DNA of 64,000 bases from contig NC_088776.1 of assembly GCF_954871325.1 (NCBI RefSeq), forward strand, positions 62,830,954 through 62,894,953. Direction: 5' to 3'. Position 1 is the first letter of the stretch, and each line of letters starts with the position of its first letter. The position numbers and the translations under genes were made by a program. Shown piece by piece: positions 1 to 11,246 of the stretch. The notes below the pieces were generated by a model. The model did not search any database. It was not told the origin of the DNA and saw only the letters and a program-made list of their open reading frames with translations. The DNA is from Gordionus sp. m RMFG-2023. Taxonomy: Eukaryota > Nematomorpha > Gordioida > Chordodea > Parachordodidae.

Positions 1-186
1 AGCCAAACTTTATCATGTTATTTATATACAAAATGATTTTTAAAAAAATAAGCCTAATCAAATGGTAATGTTCATTTATTATTATAACAACAAAAATAAG
101 TATAATATGCAAATAATCTATATATTTTCAGATATAAACAATTTCCTATTTAATTAAGCAATGAATTTAATAGATGCTACTTAAAA

Positions 187-261
187 TAGAAAGAAAGAAA
201 GAAAGAAAGAAAGAAGAAAGAAAAGAAAGAAAGAAAAGAAAGAAAGAAAGAAAGAAAGAAA
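187..261. repeat. (GAAA)n microsatellite
   Basis: Imperfect GAAA tetranucleotide run with occasional GAAAA units. The frame across it is a Lys/Arg/Glu artefact, not a gene. Confidence 0.95.
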
Positions 262-1008
262 TACATAATATATTAACAAAAATAAGAAGTTTTTACAAAT
301 TCCGAGAAGGGCAGGCCCAAGTCTGGCCAGTTTATCTTATCCAGACCGGAAGTCACAAAAATAGTATAATTTAAAAAATTGAGGTCCGGTATTAAAAATT
401 AATTTAAAATCCGAGTGAGGCTTGACTTATCAATAATTTTACTGAGGCCGGGCGCAAATTAAAGGGTCGAGGCATAATGGTCTTGCTATAGGGGATGTAT
501 AACCTTCTTCGTTCATCCATCCATTCAAATTTATTAGGCCTATCAAAAAAAAATTTTTTTACCCTTCTCGGCTTGCAGGAAACAGGTGAGGGCGTTCTCT
601 ACCGTCGAGTTGTAAGGCGTCCCCATAAAGCTCGCGAACGATATCACGTACCACGGCAGATTGGCGATCTCGTAATGCCTATTATAACGAACAGATTATA
701 TGATATCAAGATTATTCCCTTTCCTTTTCTCTCATTCTAACATTTAATTTTATTCGTTATTGTTTTTGTTTTTTTTTCGATTAATCAATTATTTTAGGCC
801 GTGTCCTAAATTTAAAGAAAAAAAAAATATAAATTTATATAATTTCGAAAAGAAAAAGAAAAATAACGTAAAAGCTTAATGTGTCCCAAATCATTTTTTC
901 GGTAATTTCCAAAAAAAAAAAAACGTTTTTAAAATGATCTTTAAAATACGTTATATTATTTTTAAAAAGTAAATTAATGCAATTTTTAAAAGTATATTTC
1001 AATAATAG
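262..1008. other. AT-rich spacer
   Basis: No gene recognised. The frame at 495-740 has no family resemblance. A more GC-rich stretch at about 420-700 is probably an old repeat. Confidence 0.6.
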
Positions 1009-1165
1009 GTGAGCACAAATTGAACGTTTCAACGCGGCGTTTCAAAACGCATATAAATAATTTAAAATACAAAACGCAAACATGCTCAATTCAAACGAAT
1101 ACATTTACAAATGTATAATTTGGGTTTTGAAACGCAAAAATGTTTAATTTGTGGGCACTATAATA
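1009..1165. mobile_element. short MITE, TAGTGCGCAC family
   Basis: A 155-bp unit opening with GTGAGCACAAATTGAACGTT and closing with its inverted counterpart AATTTGTGGGCACTATA. It resembles the ends of the larger copies at 20314 and 21445 but lacks most of their interior. Confidence 0.65.
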
Positions 1166-1432
1166 AAATTAAAAAATAAGGATAAGAAGAGTAATAGCAT
1201 TCAATTCTTATATTCTTATTCTGACTCAACCCATGAAAACACACAATAAATGATGATGATGATAAAACTATAGAAGAACGAGAATGGGGGGCACAAAGTA
1301 AACTAGTTACGACACGCGCAGCGGGACGATAACGATAGACAACGATACGAACGAGCATGACCGTGAACAGCGGTGAACGAATTGACAGGGATGAATAAGG
1401 TTAAAGAGAGAGATGTTATGAATGAAAATAAT

Positions 1433-1630
1433 TGGGCCATGCAACGTCAAATCGATCACGATTCGGCCGACCCATTCTAAAATTGTTTTAAAAAAAATTC
1501 CTGGAATTATTTAGCTAAGGTAATTTAGAAAAAAATGAGAAATCCGTTTATTTTAGCTCGCTAGCACATCTCTGGTTCTCGAGATATAGGGGCTCAGAGT
1601 TGGAAAAAGGAGCCACTTTGGAATCTGTAA
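1433..1630. mobile_element. solo end of the GGGTCATTCC element family
   Basis: Starts GGGCCATGCAACGTCAAATC and shares the CGGCCGACCC block with the ends of the element at 4059-7279. No matching opposite end or transposase remnant was seen, so it is a fragment. Confidence 0.6.
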
Positions 1631-1958
1631 GAACTTTGGAATCTGTAAGATTTTTTAAAAATGCTCATATCCCAAAAACTATTTATAGTAAAAAAAATAA
1701 ATATATATAACAATATCATATTTATAGGTTTAAAAAAAAAATATTGGCGCCAATTTGAGCCTTTAACTTCCGGTTTAACTTACCACATTGCTTTACCTAT
1801 CTTTTATAAGCAACAAAGGGGGGGATCGTTTTAATATAACGAATTTTTCGTCATACAAAAATATAGAATTAAATTTCTCATATTTTAACCCTAATTTTCA
1901 TTACAAAAATGGTTCCCATAACATCTCTCTTTTTCGTTGATAAAGTTGAACAATATAG

Positions 1959-2200
1959 CAGAGACCTGCGGAGGTACTACTTGTACAACCCGGATCGGCT
2001 CAATTTTTTTCCGGCCCGGCCCGGTTTTTTTAAATTTCAGGCTCGACCCGAAATTTTTTAAAATATTTTTATTTTTTTTTCAATTTTTACAGCTGATAAT
2101 GGCGAGGTTTTAAAATATAAGGCCCGGCCTGAATATTTTTTTTAAATTTCAGGCACGGCCCGGCCAGAGTAAGGGCTTAAGGCCGGAATTCTGCACTTAA
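1959..2200. repeat. CCGG-rich MITE-like repeat
   Basis: Starts CAGAGACCTGCGG and contains several CCGGCCCGG and GGCCCGGCC blocks separated by poly-T and poly-A. Same family as 34613-34805, with a decayed right end. Confidence 0.55.
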
Positions 2201-2299
2201 TTATTCTTCTTAAATTAAATTACAAATATCTATCCACTTCGAACCTATATCAATGAATCAAATATAAGAACAGGACAACAAGTCTATGAGCAAAATATT

Positions 2300-2700
2300 T
2301 TCAGGCATGCGTCACATTTTTTCTGGACAAAATATTGAGTTAGCTGTTTTTTTTTAAAAAAAATCGACAGAAGACCGACCTGACACCCATGGAAAAATTC
2401 ATCAAGTGCCCCGAGAAACTGGCATTTGAAAAACTTGAGGAAAGAGTTGCAGCTAAAATGCTTAAGAAACAAGTCTACAGAACTAGCTGATGCTAAGATT
2501 TTCCCATCTGATACATACCAAACAACTTCTGAGAAAGTATCGGAGGTTAGTTCATTTCACATGGTTCACGGACGGAAAAAAATGTTTACAGTAACTCCAC
2601 CGGTAAAAGTCAAAATGATACGGGTGTATATTGCAGTTTCAATAAGAGGGAAAAAACAAAATTGCAGCCAATCGATTGCTAGTGCAGCATTTGACTGACA
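2300..2700 (+). pseudogene. mariner transposase remnant
   Basis: Frame 2426-2698 contains KELQLKCLRNKSTELADAKI and KKMFTVTPPVKVKMIRVYI. These correspond to the K..LTDANK..R and DEKxFTVxPPVNxQNDRVYxP blocks of mariner transposases. The DEK acidic position reads GRK here and no downstream catalytic block follows, so it is an inactive fragment. Related to the - strand copy at 58.7-59.5 kb. Confidence 0.65.
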
Positions 2701-2861
2701 TTATATTTTAAATGTTGATGTTTTTGTCAAAAAAAATAAATAAATAATAAGAATGATGTTATTATTGTGGCCATTTATTTATGTCTAATATAAATAATTT
2801 TTTCAAAAAGTATATATATATATATATATTTAAATATGAATGAAAGGGAACGTCATTCAAC

Positions 2862-3195
2862 CAATGACACATAATAATACCTAGACTGACGAACCATCAT
2901 TAAAAGTGTACATCAATAAAAAAAAACAGCTGAGGTAGCCATTTTGGTTATCCATAATTTTAAAAGAGAGGCCAATTTATTCCTATGTCTGACGCGAACT
3001 TTATAAAAGAATTGCCTGATGATCATCGAGGTGACAAGGAAGCAAGTTATCAATTTAAATAGTTAGTTTTTTTTAACATGAGAATAATTACTATACGCAT
3101 TACCACAAAATGGCGTGTCCAGCTGATTTGCATTCAACGACGCTTTTTTAAAATGCATTATCATGAATGCATCGTCAGTCTAGGTATTGTCATCG
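2862..3195. mobile_element. MITE, CAATGACATA family
   Basis: Opens CAATGACACATAATAATACC then CTAGACTGACGA and closes with the inverted CGTCAGTCTAGGTATTGTCA. Flanks CATTCAAC and TGTTCGAC may be a decayed 8-bp duplication. The short frame at 3078-3269 lies inside it and is not a gene. Confidence 0.8.
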
Positions 3196-3309
3196 TGTTC
3201 GACGCGTTCGCCAATTCGAACCCGTTCGAAAAATGTTTTACGTCACACTTGTCCGAAAACGTTGGCTGAGGAGTGTTTATAAAGATATAAAAAAAAAAGA
3301 TTAAATGAA

Positions 3310-3370
3310 AATTAACCAGCATCCCAGGCAATGATGTGTAGTGGGGTCACGTGGGTTCAATTCGATCGAT
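3310..3370 (+). repeat. possible tRNA-like SINE head remnant
   Basis: GTGGGTTCAATTCGATC resembles a pol III B box, and GATGTGTAGTGGGG lies upstream at about the distance of an A box. Too degraded for a firm call. Confidence 0.3.
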
Positions 3371-4058
3371 TTCTAAAAAGAAAAATATCGTATAAATCCT
3401 TAAGAGTTGAATTTATCGGAATAAATCACCCTGCCTCCACGCCCATCATCTTTCAAATTAGGTCGAGCGTGTAGTATTCATTTTTGACTAACAATAATTG
3501 GGAGAGATTAAGGGTAATCGGAACTACCCGAAAATCAGATCTTAGATTCTATTCATTTTTTAAACTGATTGATTACATGGTACTCAAAGTTGAGAGGTGT
3601 CAGTCAATGTCCGTATAATATAATTATTTTATTTTATATATACATATTTTATATTTTTTTTAAAAAAGGGAAATAAGTTATAAATATGTATGTAAGAATG
3701 AATGAATGCGTGAGAAGAACCTCGAAATGTTTCTTGATATCGAACGACGTGCCCAATTGAATATTCTTGCTTTGGTAAATGAGGTTGGATTGCAGAGAGA
3801 TTCCGTACCACTAAATAATAATAAATCTTTTTCTTTAAAATAGATAAAGCTGAATAAGCTATAGCATAGTCGCCGAAACCGGATATTGAATCCAGTATAC
3901 CGGAAGCTGACATTGGATCCGGCACAAATCGGCGCCAATTAAACCTGTCGCTTTATTTATCAAAAGTGTATACATGCATTATAGCTTCTCCAAATGTACG
4001 TTATACACTATTTTTTAAATGAATTAATCCTGAATTCTAGGTGGGTTAAAATATTAAT
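3370..4058. other. spacer without recognised gene
   Basis: The overlapping - strand frames at 3629-3938 share the same DNA in two frames and match no family known to me. Confidence 0.5.
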
Positions 4059-7000
4059 GGGTCATTCCATGTCAAATCAATCACTTTTCGGCCGACCCCT
4101 TTCGATTTCGATAAAAATTCGTAGGCTGGTTATATATGTTCCCATTAGATTATAAACAAAATTTTAGCGCATTAGAAACTATATTAGCGGAGATATTCGG
4201 GGTTAAAGGTCCAAAAAACGTCTTTTTTTGCTTTTTACTGATGTTAAATAATTAGTTTTTAATTTAAAATTAAATATGATCAAATATTGAATCTAATATC
4301 AATAGCCAAGTTAATAATTGATGATTATGGCGAAAACATCAAAATTAATTTTTGATAAAATATGGGTCATCTTATGGTCAGTTGAAAACTTGAAATTAAT
4401 ATTTCGAAATGTATGTGATCTCCGATTTTTAATTTTTTTAAGAATTATTATCCGTTTACTATTTTTTTAATAATTTATTCGACAATCAGTATGGCTGGGT
4501 ATTTATTTAAAATATTGGGATTATTATACTTTAGAAAAAATAGATGGCGCTATATATAATAGTTTTAATATGTTAAAATTTATTTTTTAAAAATATTTTA
4601 ATGTATATATATCATACTAAATCGATTACAATGTGCATTATATATATTATTTGTAATTCAGATCATAAATTTTTAAAATCTTCACAAATTTTGCCTAATT
4701 AAGATAGTTTATAAATTAATTAAATCTTACTTCATCTAAAGGAATACAAAGCCTGGCTAGCTTGTGAGATTCTTCAGGAGATAATATATATGTTCGACTG
4801 GTGGGAGTAGAAGGATTGACCAGCGAGAGAATATGAGATTTAGGCAACACTAAAATATTATCTTTCAGAGGAAATTTAAATGAGGCTGAAGGTCCACAAG
4901 GGTGTAAAAATCGTATTTTTACTTCTTCATTTGTATAACTTTTATGGATTATATATCCTAACCACCATTTATCATCATATACACATGTTATATATTCATT
5001 AATATTTTAAAATATAATTTTCTCATTTAAAAACGGAACTTGTTTTATATTATATTTTTTGGAATTAGAATATATTTTGGTTTTTAGTTTATTTTGATCA
5101 ATGGGAATAATCCCGTGAATTTTTTGGGTCCCATGTATGGGCAGTGCAGAATTAAATCTTTTACGAAGGGCTAATTCCTCTTCGATATATTCTTGATTGG
5201 ATACATATTCAAATTGAATATTAATATTTTCTTTAGCATAATTATATAATTCTAATGGTTAGGATTTGATTTTTATTTGGCCTTTGAAGACTAGCTCTGG
5301 CAACTAATCTTTTGACAGTTCCTCCGATACCGTCACATGCATTTTTGCCGTGAGCAGTGACAAAGAAATGCCATTCGGCAGGAATATTAAAATCGTATTT
5401 ATGAAGGCATATGTTCAGAAAATTTTTGCGATTCTTGTATTGAGACGCGGCTTCATCCGAAAAATATATTATTTTTTATGGTTTAGAATGAAATTTGGCT
5501 GTTAAGAATTTAATGAATTTTTTTTGATAAAGGTGGACTGCACTAGTATTATGGCTTAATGATTCGGACAAAATAACAAAATTTATATTTTTTAATTCTT
5601 CTCCAGATTTATAATATGCTACAAATGGATGTATAGTGGCCTGCACATTGTTCCAATGAAATCCCTGAACTTCATCTTGTAAAATGAAGGAATAATTTTC
5701 AGAATAATCTAGAATTGTTGAAAATTCCTCATCTTTTAAATTTTCTTTGGAATTCTTCAAAAATAAACTTTGTGTTTAGCTATAAACGAGTGACGCAGTA
5801 AAATTTGAACTTTTTATAATAGATATTCGATGAAACCATCAATGGACTTTATAATAGTTTCAAGATTTGCTCTATCCACCGTGATCCATTGTTTAAACGT
5901 GACATATTCTATACGATTTCTCTGAAACAATTCGTATAATTGGCCCATAAGAGATTCTATACCAGGGCATTGATCACAATTTGTTAAATAACATTTTGGC
6001 TGAGATGGATTATAAATAATTTGCGCCAAAAGATTGTTATAAGAATTTATACAGTAATCTTCTCCTGCTGTACTTTCAGCTATTACATTTGTCATTAATT
6101 TCACATTCTGATGAATGGCGCAGACACAAACAGTGTGTGTGCCATCCAACTAAAATTCAGTTTTTTGGTCTAAGATCGGCAAATTTAGGGAATCCAATTG
6201 ATATACTTGGGTATTCTTCCTTAAACATCTTGAATATTTCTTTAAGATTATTTAATATAAATCTTTGCTAATTCTTTCTCGCCTTTAACAGATACACAAT
6301 CTTTTATTCCAGGCATGAGTCGGCTTATTTCATCAGAACTATAATTTTGTTATTTTTATTGCTTAAAAAATTTTTCAAAATCTTTGAAATTTTCTTTATC
6401 TCTGGTTATTTTAATAATGTAAGATAATGACGATTTCATAACATTCTTGGTCTTAATGGGTATGACTTAGTCTGGGGAGGGGGTGGATAGGGGGTAGGGG
6501 GTAGGCCTGGTAATTAATGCGATTTTCGATTTTTCCCTTAATAATTTTTCTGCACCCCTTTAATCCTGCTTTTTTGTTCGTGTGCTAGTCCGATTTTTTA
6601 ATTATTTTAATTTACAATGAAATATTAAAAAAATTATTAAAATTTTTTATCCTGCGAATATCTCAGGGGAATAAGGTTTACAAAGTTATATAATCGAATT
6701 TTATGATATATTTACATTAAAATATTTTTAATCAATAAAAAAAATGAATTTTAACATATTAAAACTATTATATATAGCGCCATCTATTTTTTTTAAAGTA
6801 TAAAAATCGCAATATTTTTTTAAATAAATACCCAGCCATGCTAATTGTTAAAGAAATTATTAAAAAAATAGTAAACGGATAATATTTCTTAAAAAAATTA
6901 AAAATCGGAGATCATATACATTTCGAAATATTAATTTCAAGTTTTCAACTGACCATAAGATGACCCATATTTTAAAAAAAATTATTTTTGATGTTTTCGC

Positions 7001-7279
7001 CATAATTATCAATTATTAACTTAGCTATTGATATTAGATTCAATATTTGATCATAATTAGTTTTAAATTAAAATAATTATTTAACATCAGTAAAAAGGAA
7101 AAAAAGGCGTTTTTTGGACCTTTAACTCCGATTATCTCCGTTAATATAGTTGCTAATGCGCTAAAATTTTGTTTATAATCTAATGGAAACATATATAACC
7201 AGTCTACAACTTTTTATCAAAATTGAAAGGGGTCGGCCGAAAATCTTGATTTTTTTGCTCATTTGACATGGAATGACCC
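4059..7279 (-). mobile_element. 3.2-kb DNA transposon with ~570-bp inverted repeats
   Basis: The termini are GGGTCATTCCATGTCAAAT and its exact inverse, flanked by TAAT at 4055-4058 and 7280-7283. Inverted similarity continues inward on each side for roughly 570 bp, to about 4630 on the left and 6700 on the right. The interior carries a - strand transposase remnant. Long inverted repeats with a 4-bp duplication define a cut-and-paste element. I have seen similar proteins in many invertebrate genomes, but cannot assign a superfamily from memory. Confidence 0.88.
4722..6400 (-). pseudogene. transposase of the 3.2-kb element, decayed
   Basis: Read on the - strand this gives an N-terminal HTLCLRHSS/CVCAIHQNVKL region, YLTNCDQCPGIESLMGQL, FILQDEVQGFHWNN, YFSDEAASQYKNRKNF, EWHFFVTAHGKNACDGIGG with TVKRLVARASLQRP, and a C-terminal part with VYDDKWWLGYIIHKSY, KIRFLHPCGPSASF and LSPEE. 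Several in-frame stops and at least one frameshift interrupt it; the longest intact pieces are 5476-5760 and 5814-6149. Acidic residues in QDEVQGFHW and FSDEAASQYKN could belong to an RNase H-like catalytic core, which is inference. A Cys/His pattern near CVCAIH and CDQC may be a zinc-binding site. Confidence 0.75.
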
Positions 7280-7523
7280 TAATATCGTTAAAATTGAATC
7301 GCAAAAGCTGGAAAACCTTGTGAGCGGAGGCGTTTTTTTCATTCGTTTTTATAGCTTGATGGGCAGCTTTCAATCCCGCCTTCGCCAAAATTTCGATAGA
7401 CTTATCGGTATTTTCGCCGATAAAATTTTCGTTCATCGCTTTATTTATTTAAAGAAAGAAGAAAAAAATGTAAGTATTTTAGTAGTCTCGTTAAAAAGCC
7501 CTATCTAAAATTATATTGCGCAA

Positions 7524-7789
7524 ACAGCTGGAGAGGCCATTTTGATTACCAGTAAGTCATTATTAAACCCAAATCTTAAACGTAGAGGCCAGTTTAGACC
7601 CATGATCATTGACGCATAATAAGTTGACGCTAAGTTATCAATTTAATAGTAGTTTTTTTAACATGAGAATAATTAATATATAGGCTTTACCAAAATGGCG
7701 GCTCCAGCTGATTTGCTATTCAACGACGCTTTTCAAATGCATTATTTATGAATGCATTGTCAGTCTAGCTATTAATATTGATGTCATTG
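7524..7789. mobile_element. MITE, CAATGACATA family, left-truncated
   Basis: Begins inside the family at ACAGCTGGAGAGGCCATTTT and runs to GCATTGTCAGTCTAG and ATGTCATTG. The first 80 or so bases of the family consensus are missing. Confidence 0.75.
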
Positions 7790-8149
7790 AACTGCTATAG
7801 GAGAAGTAAAATTTCGGTAAGAGTCTTTTAGGGGCTGGCACGCTTATAGTACGCGTATATAGTACGCGTATATATATAAGCCAGATTCGAAGAAGAAAAG
7901 AATGAAAAATATTTTTGCTAAAATTTATCTCACTGCCATGGGAAAACGCGTTAACGCGGTAATAATCGCGCGTAAACGAAAAAAAAAGTAACGGATAAAA
8001 ACCTAATCAATCATTCGTGATTTTTTATAAACCGGATATAAACATATAAGTTTCAAAAATTTACCGATTAAAATTATTATGATGGGAGGCGGGGTTGGAT
8101 GGGATGAACGGGGCAGGGTTGAGCCATCAATAAAATACATATCTACTAC

Positions 8150-8365
8150 TAGTGTTGTTAAACGACTCGTTTGAGCCAATTTAAAACGGCTAACTCAATA
8201 TTTTATTCAGAATTATATTACGCAAGCCTGAAGATTTTGCTTGTAGAAGGAACAAAGGTTTGGACATCTACTAGCGCAATCTAGAGGCTTAGTCAAAATT
8301 AATCTGGATAAAATATTGAGTTAGCCGTTTTAAAAATGGCTCAAACGAGTCGTTTAACAACACTA
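8150..8365. mobile_element. hAT-type MITE, TAGTGTTGTTAAACG ends
   Basis: Ends TAGTGTTGTTAAACG and CGTTTAACAACACTA are exact inverses and are flanked by the perfect 8-bp duplication TCTACTAC (8142-8149 and 8366-8373). The arms continue through CGGCTAACTCAATATTTTA. No coding capacity. Confidence 0.92.
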
Positions 8366-8696
8366 TCTACTACTAACTTACATATTACACATCAATATAA
8401 TATTTTTTATTGATCATTTATCCGTTCGTTAAATTTTTTTTTCCAAAATCAAAAAATCACGACAAAACAAACAAAAACAAAAAATTTACCAAAAAATATT
8501 TATTTTATTATTATGTGAAATGAATTTTTGTATTAGTTGCGTGTAACTTTTGGACTTTTAATAAAATAAAGAAAAATTGGATACAAAAAAAATGCTTTTT
8601 TTAATTTGAAAAGAATGATAGAAACTTTAGGAAGAAAATTTCCCATGTGAGGTTGGGGAAGATGATAGGGAACTTCAGGATTTTCTATCTGCAGCA

Positions 8697-9077
8697 TTTG
8701 GAAAAGAAAAGGAAAAGAAAGAAAAGAAAATAAATGAAACGAAAATATAAGAAAAGAATAGAAAAGAAAAGAAAAGAAATGAAATGACAAGAAAAGAAAA
8801 GAAAAGAAAAGAACTGAAAAGACAAGAAAAGAAAATAAATGAAAAGATCATAAATGAAAAGAAACGAAATGAAAAGAAAAGAATAGAAATGAAAAGAACC
8901 GAAAAGAAAAGCAATGAAAAGAAAAGAAAAGAATCGAAAAGATAAGAACAGAAAATAATATAAAAGAAAAGAAAAGAAAAGAATAGAAAAGCAAAGAAAA
9001 GTAAAGAAATGAAAAGATACGAAAAGAAATGTAAAGAAAAGAAAAGAATCGAAAAGAAAAGAACAGAAAAGTACATC
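8697..9077. repeat. degenerate (GAAAA)n array
   Basis: About 380 bp of imperfect GAAAA units with substitutions to GAAAT, GAAAC and GAACC. The long opposite-strand frame through it is a Phe/Ser/Leu artefact. Confidence 0.95.
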
Positions 9078-10370
9078 AAGATCATAAAAGAATAGTCTAA
9101 GATACAGTTTACTTATTTTGATCAGAAACGATTATTTTACCTGACCCCGAAGTCTTAACAACAATTTTTTGGCATAAATTTTGCTAACGAGGAATCTTAC
9201 TGTCCCATTAACCTTATAAGGCGATATAATTTCCTTTTTTAGTGAATCCGATAACTTAACATACATCTGATATATATTAATAACATTTCCCGCAGAGTTA
9301 GAAAATAGGTTAAAAATTACTCGTTTTATTGGGCTTAATTTTACGTTTAAGATTACCATTTATTTTCACGAGTAGTGTGGCCAGTCAATCCCTCACGTAT
9401 TGTTAATTATATTTCTCCCACCCGAAAGAATTAGCGTCACGATTACGAAGCGATTAAAGAAAAATACAAATCCAAAAATCATTAAATCTGCAGGGCCAAA
9501 TAATAATAATGATTTCTTTTTTTTTTGCTTCCAAATCCAGGACCTGGCCCAAAAATTTCGAACCTCTGTAGGCCTCTCATTTGGGCGCTTATATTAAAGT
9601 ATATTAAGTAAGGAGGGGAAATAACTTTTTAAGAGAAATGGCGCCTACTCATCTAGGAACCCTATATTAGGAAGAGGTAGCTCCTCTTTAAAGGAAGTAA
9701 GGTCTCGAGATAAATTTATTAGTTATACGGAATAAAGGACAGTACCGTGAATTGGGCCTTATCAACCCCTCGCAGAGCCGCCTGTTTAGCCTCCTACATA
9801 ACACCCCCAAACAGCTGATAGCGAAACACTAGGGGCTAACTATGATTTACCCTATTCTGAACCAAACAAAATATCTTAAAACACGAACCAGAATAGGGCG
9901 CCATGTGGCATAAAGGCTGAATAGTCTAAGTCTAAATAGAAATAAGTTTCGAAAATCATCTGAGCGTTGACACAGCCTCAGATGATTTTGACAACAACAA
10001 AGGAAATCAAATAACCAACTAGAAAATTTGAATTCAATATATTGAAGGGGGAGGGAGTGGAAAGTTGTTACTTTCGGCATGTAGGTTGAATTGATTAGAA
10101 ACCGCTAACAATTTGGAGAGTTGCTTGAATTCTTTGGTTGGTACTCTCTTTTCCTTTTTCTGTCTCGAGATCCATTTTGAGATATGATAATAAGATCGTG
10201 ATAATCTCCACAGGTATTCGCATTCTTGAGCATAGGTTTCCTTTTAGATTTTTTGAAACATTAATCAATACAAAAATAATTCTTAATCACTAGCATATTT
10301 TATTGGGGGAGGGGTAGCTCTTATGGTGTTCAGCAGGGTAATGAACATACATGGAGTTGGTATTCTATAT
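9078..10370. other. spacer without recognised gene
   Basis: The - strand frame at 9132-9359 and the short frames at 9400-9597 and 9847-10080 match no family known to me. The 9600-9840 part is less AT-rich than average and may be an old repeat. Confidence 0.5.
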
Positions 10371-10377
10371 ATCATCT

Positions 10378-10500
10378 CCTGTATAGAACCAAACCTGCTC
10401 CTTGCTAGAATTCGAACCCACGTCAAGGTTTATAAAGTGATTCCGCAATCGAAGTTCAACAGCATATTAGCCATAGACGACACTCGGAAACCACAATATA
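10378..10500 (-). repeat. tRNA-derived SINE-like unit
   Basis: On the - strand GTGGGTTCGAATTCTAGC matches a pol III B box. TATGGCTAATATGCTG about 50 bp upstream resembles an A box. The T-arm stem is imperfect, so this is a SINE head or a tRNA relic and not a functional tRNA. Confidence 0.5.
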
Positions 10501-10816
10501 TTTTTTGAGTATAAGAAGAAAATTGAGATATTTATATCTTCACATAGGAATAAAAAAACTTAACAGTAAGTTATTCAATTAAATTCAACCTTATAACATT
10601 CTATATTTTTTTATCATATAAGTCTTAGATTTAAGGTTTAGGATACCCAAAACTTTTAAGCCAAATCTTTCAACTAAATTTATCAATGAAAATTCTTCTC
10701 TATGTTTCTTCATATAGGAACTAAGCCTCAAGGTATATTATAAGGACCATCTTTAGAAAATTATTATGGGTGATAAAAGATATTGACCAACCACTAATTA
10801 AAATAAAATATTAAGT

Positions 10817-10951
10817 TATGTGTTAATGGCAAGAGATAATGATAAATCATGTATAACTTGGTAAGTATTTCTATCATACTGACCATACAAAACACAAAGA
10901 GCCTTTTCAGGGTCATTTGAACGATCAAAAAATATTTCTTTAACAATAAAC
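10817..10951 (-). CDS. candidate terminal exon, unidentified
   Basis: After a GAGTTAG acceptor, this - strand stretch reads FIVKEIFFDRSNDPEKAL, CVLYGQYDRNTYQVIHD and LSLSLAINT, then a stop. The mixed charged and Gly/Pro/Asn composition is unlike random AT-rich frames, which are Ile/Lys/Phe-rich. It lies about 1.7 kb downstream, in the same sense, of the other - strand candidate exons, with a hAT insertion between. I do not recognise the protein. Confidence 0.3.
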
Positions 10952-11246
10952 CTAACTCAACTATCAACATAAGTTATAACTACAAATCACACCTAATATA
11001 TAATCCTTTGCCTTTAAAAAAAATACTTTCATTTATAAATTTGTAGTTTATATCTCAACATAGTGCAAATTAAAGTAATGTTAAGTCCATGTTCCATAAA
11101 ATACTAAAAAGGATGCAAGTGGTCTAAATGTCCAACACTGAAGAGGTTTATGATAAATTTGCAGGGATGATTATAACCAAAATGTAATTAATTATGCTAA
11201 AATATATTTTAATAATATTAGATATTTTAGTTTAGTGTATTGTAAT

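Noticed and set aside
8675-9085. 136-codon Phe-rich frame on the - strand resembling a membrane protein
   Set aside because: It is a translation of the GAAAA repeat.
10378-10500. Functional tRNA gene
   Set aside because: B box is good but arms do not pair into a full cloverleaf, so it is listed as SINE-like.
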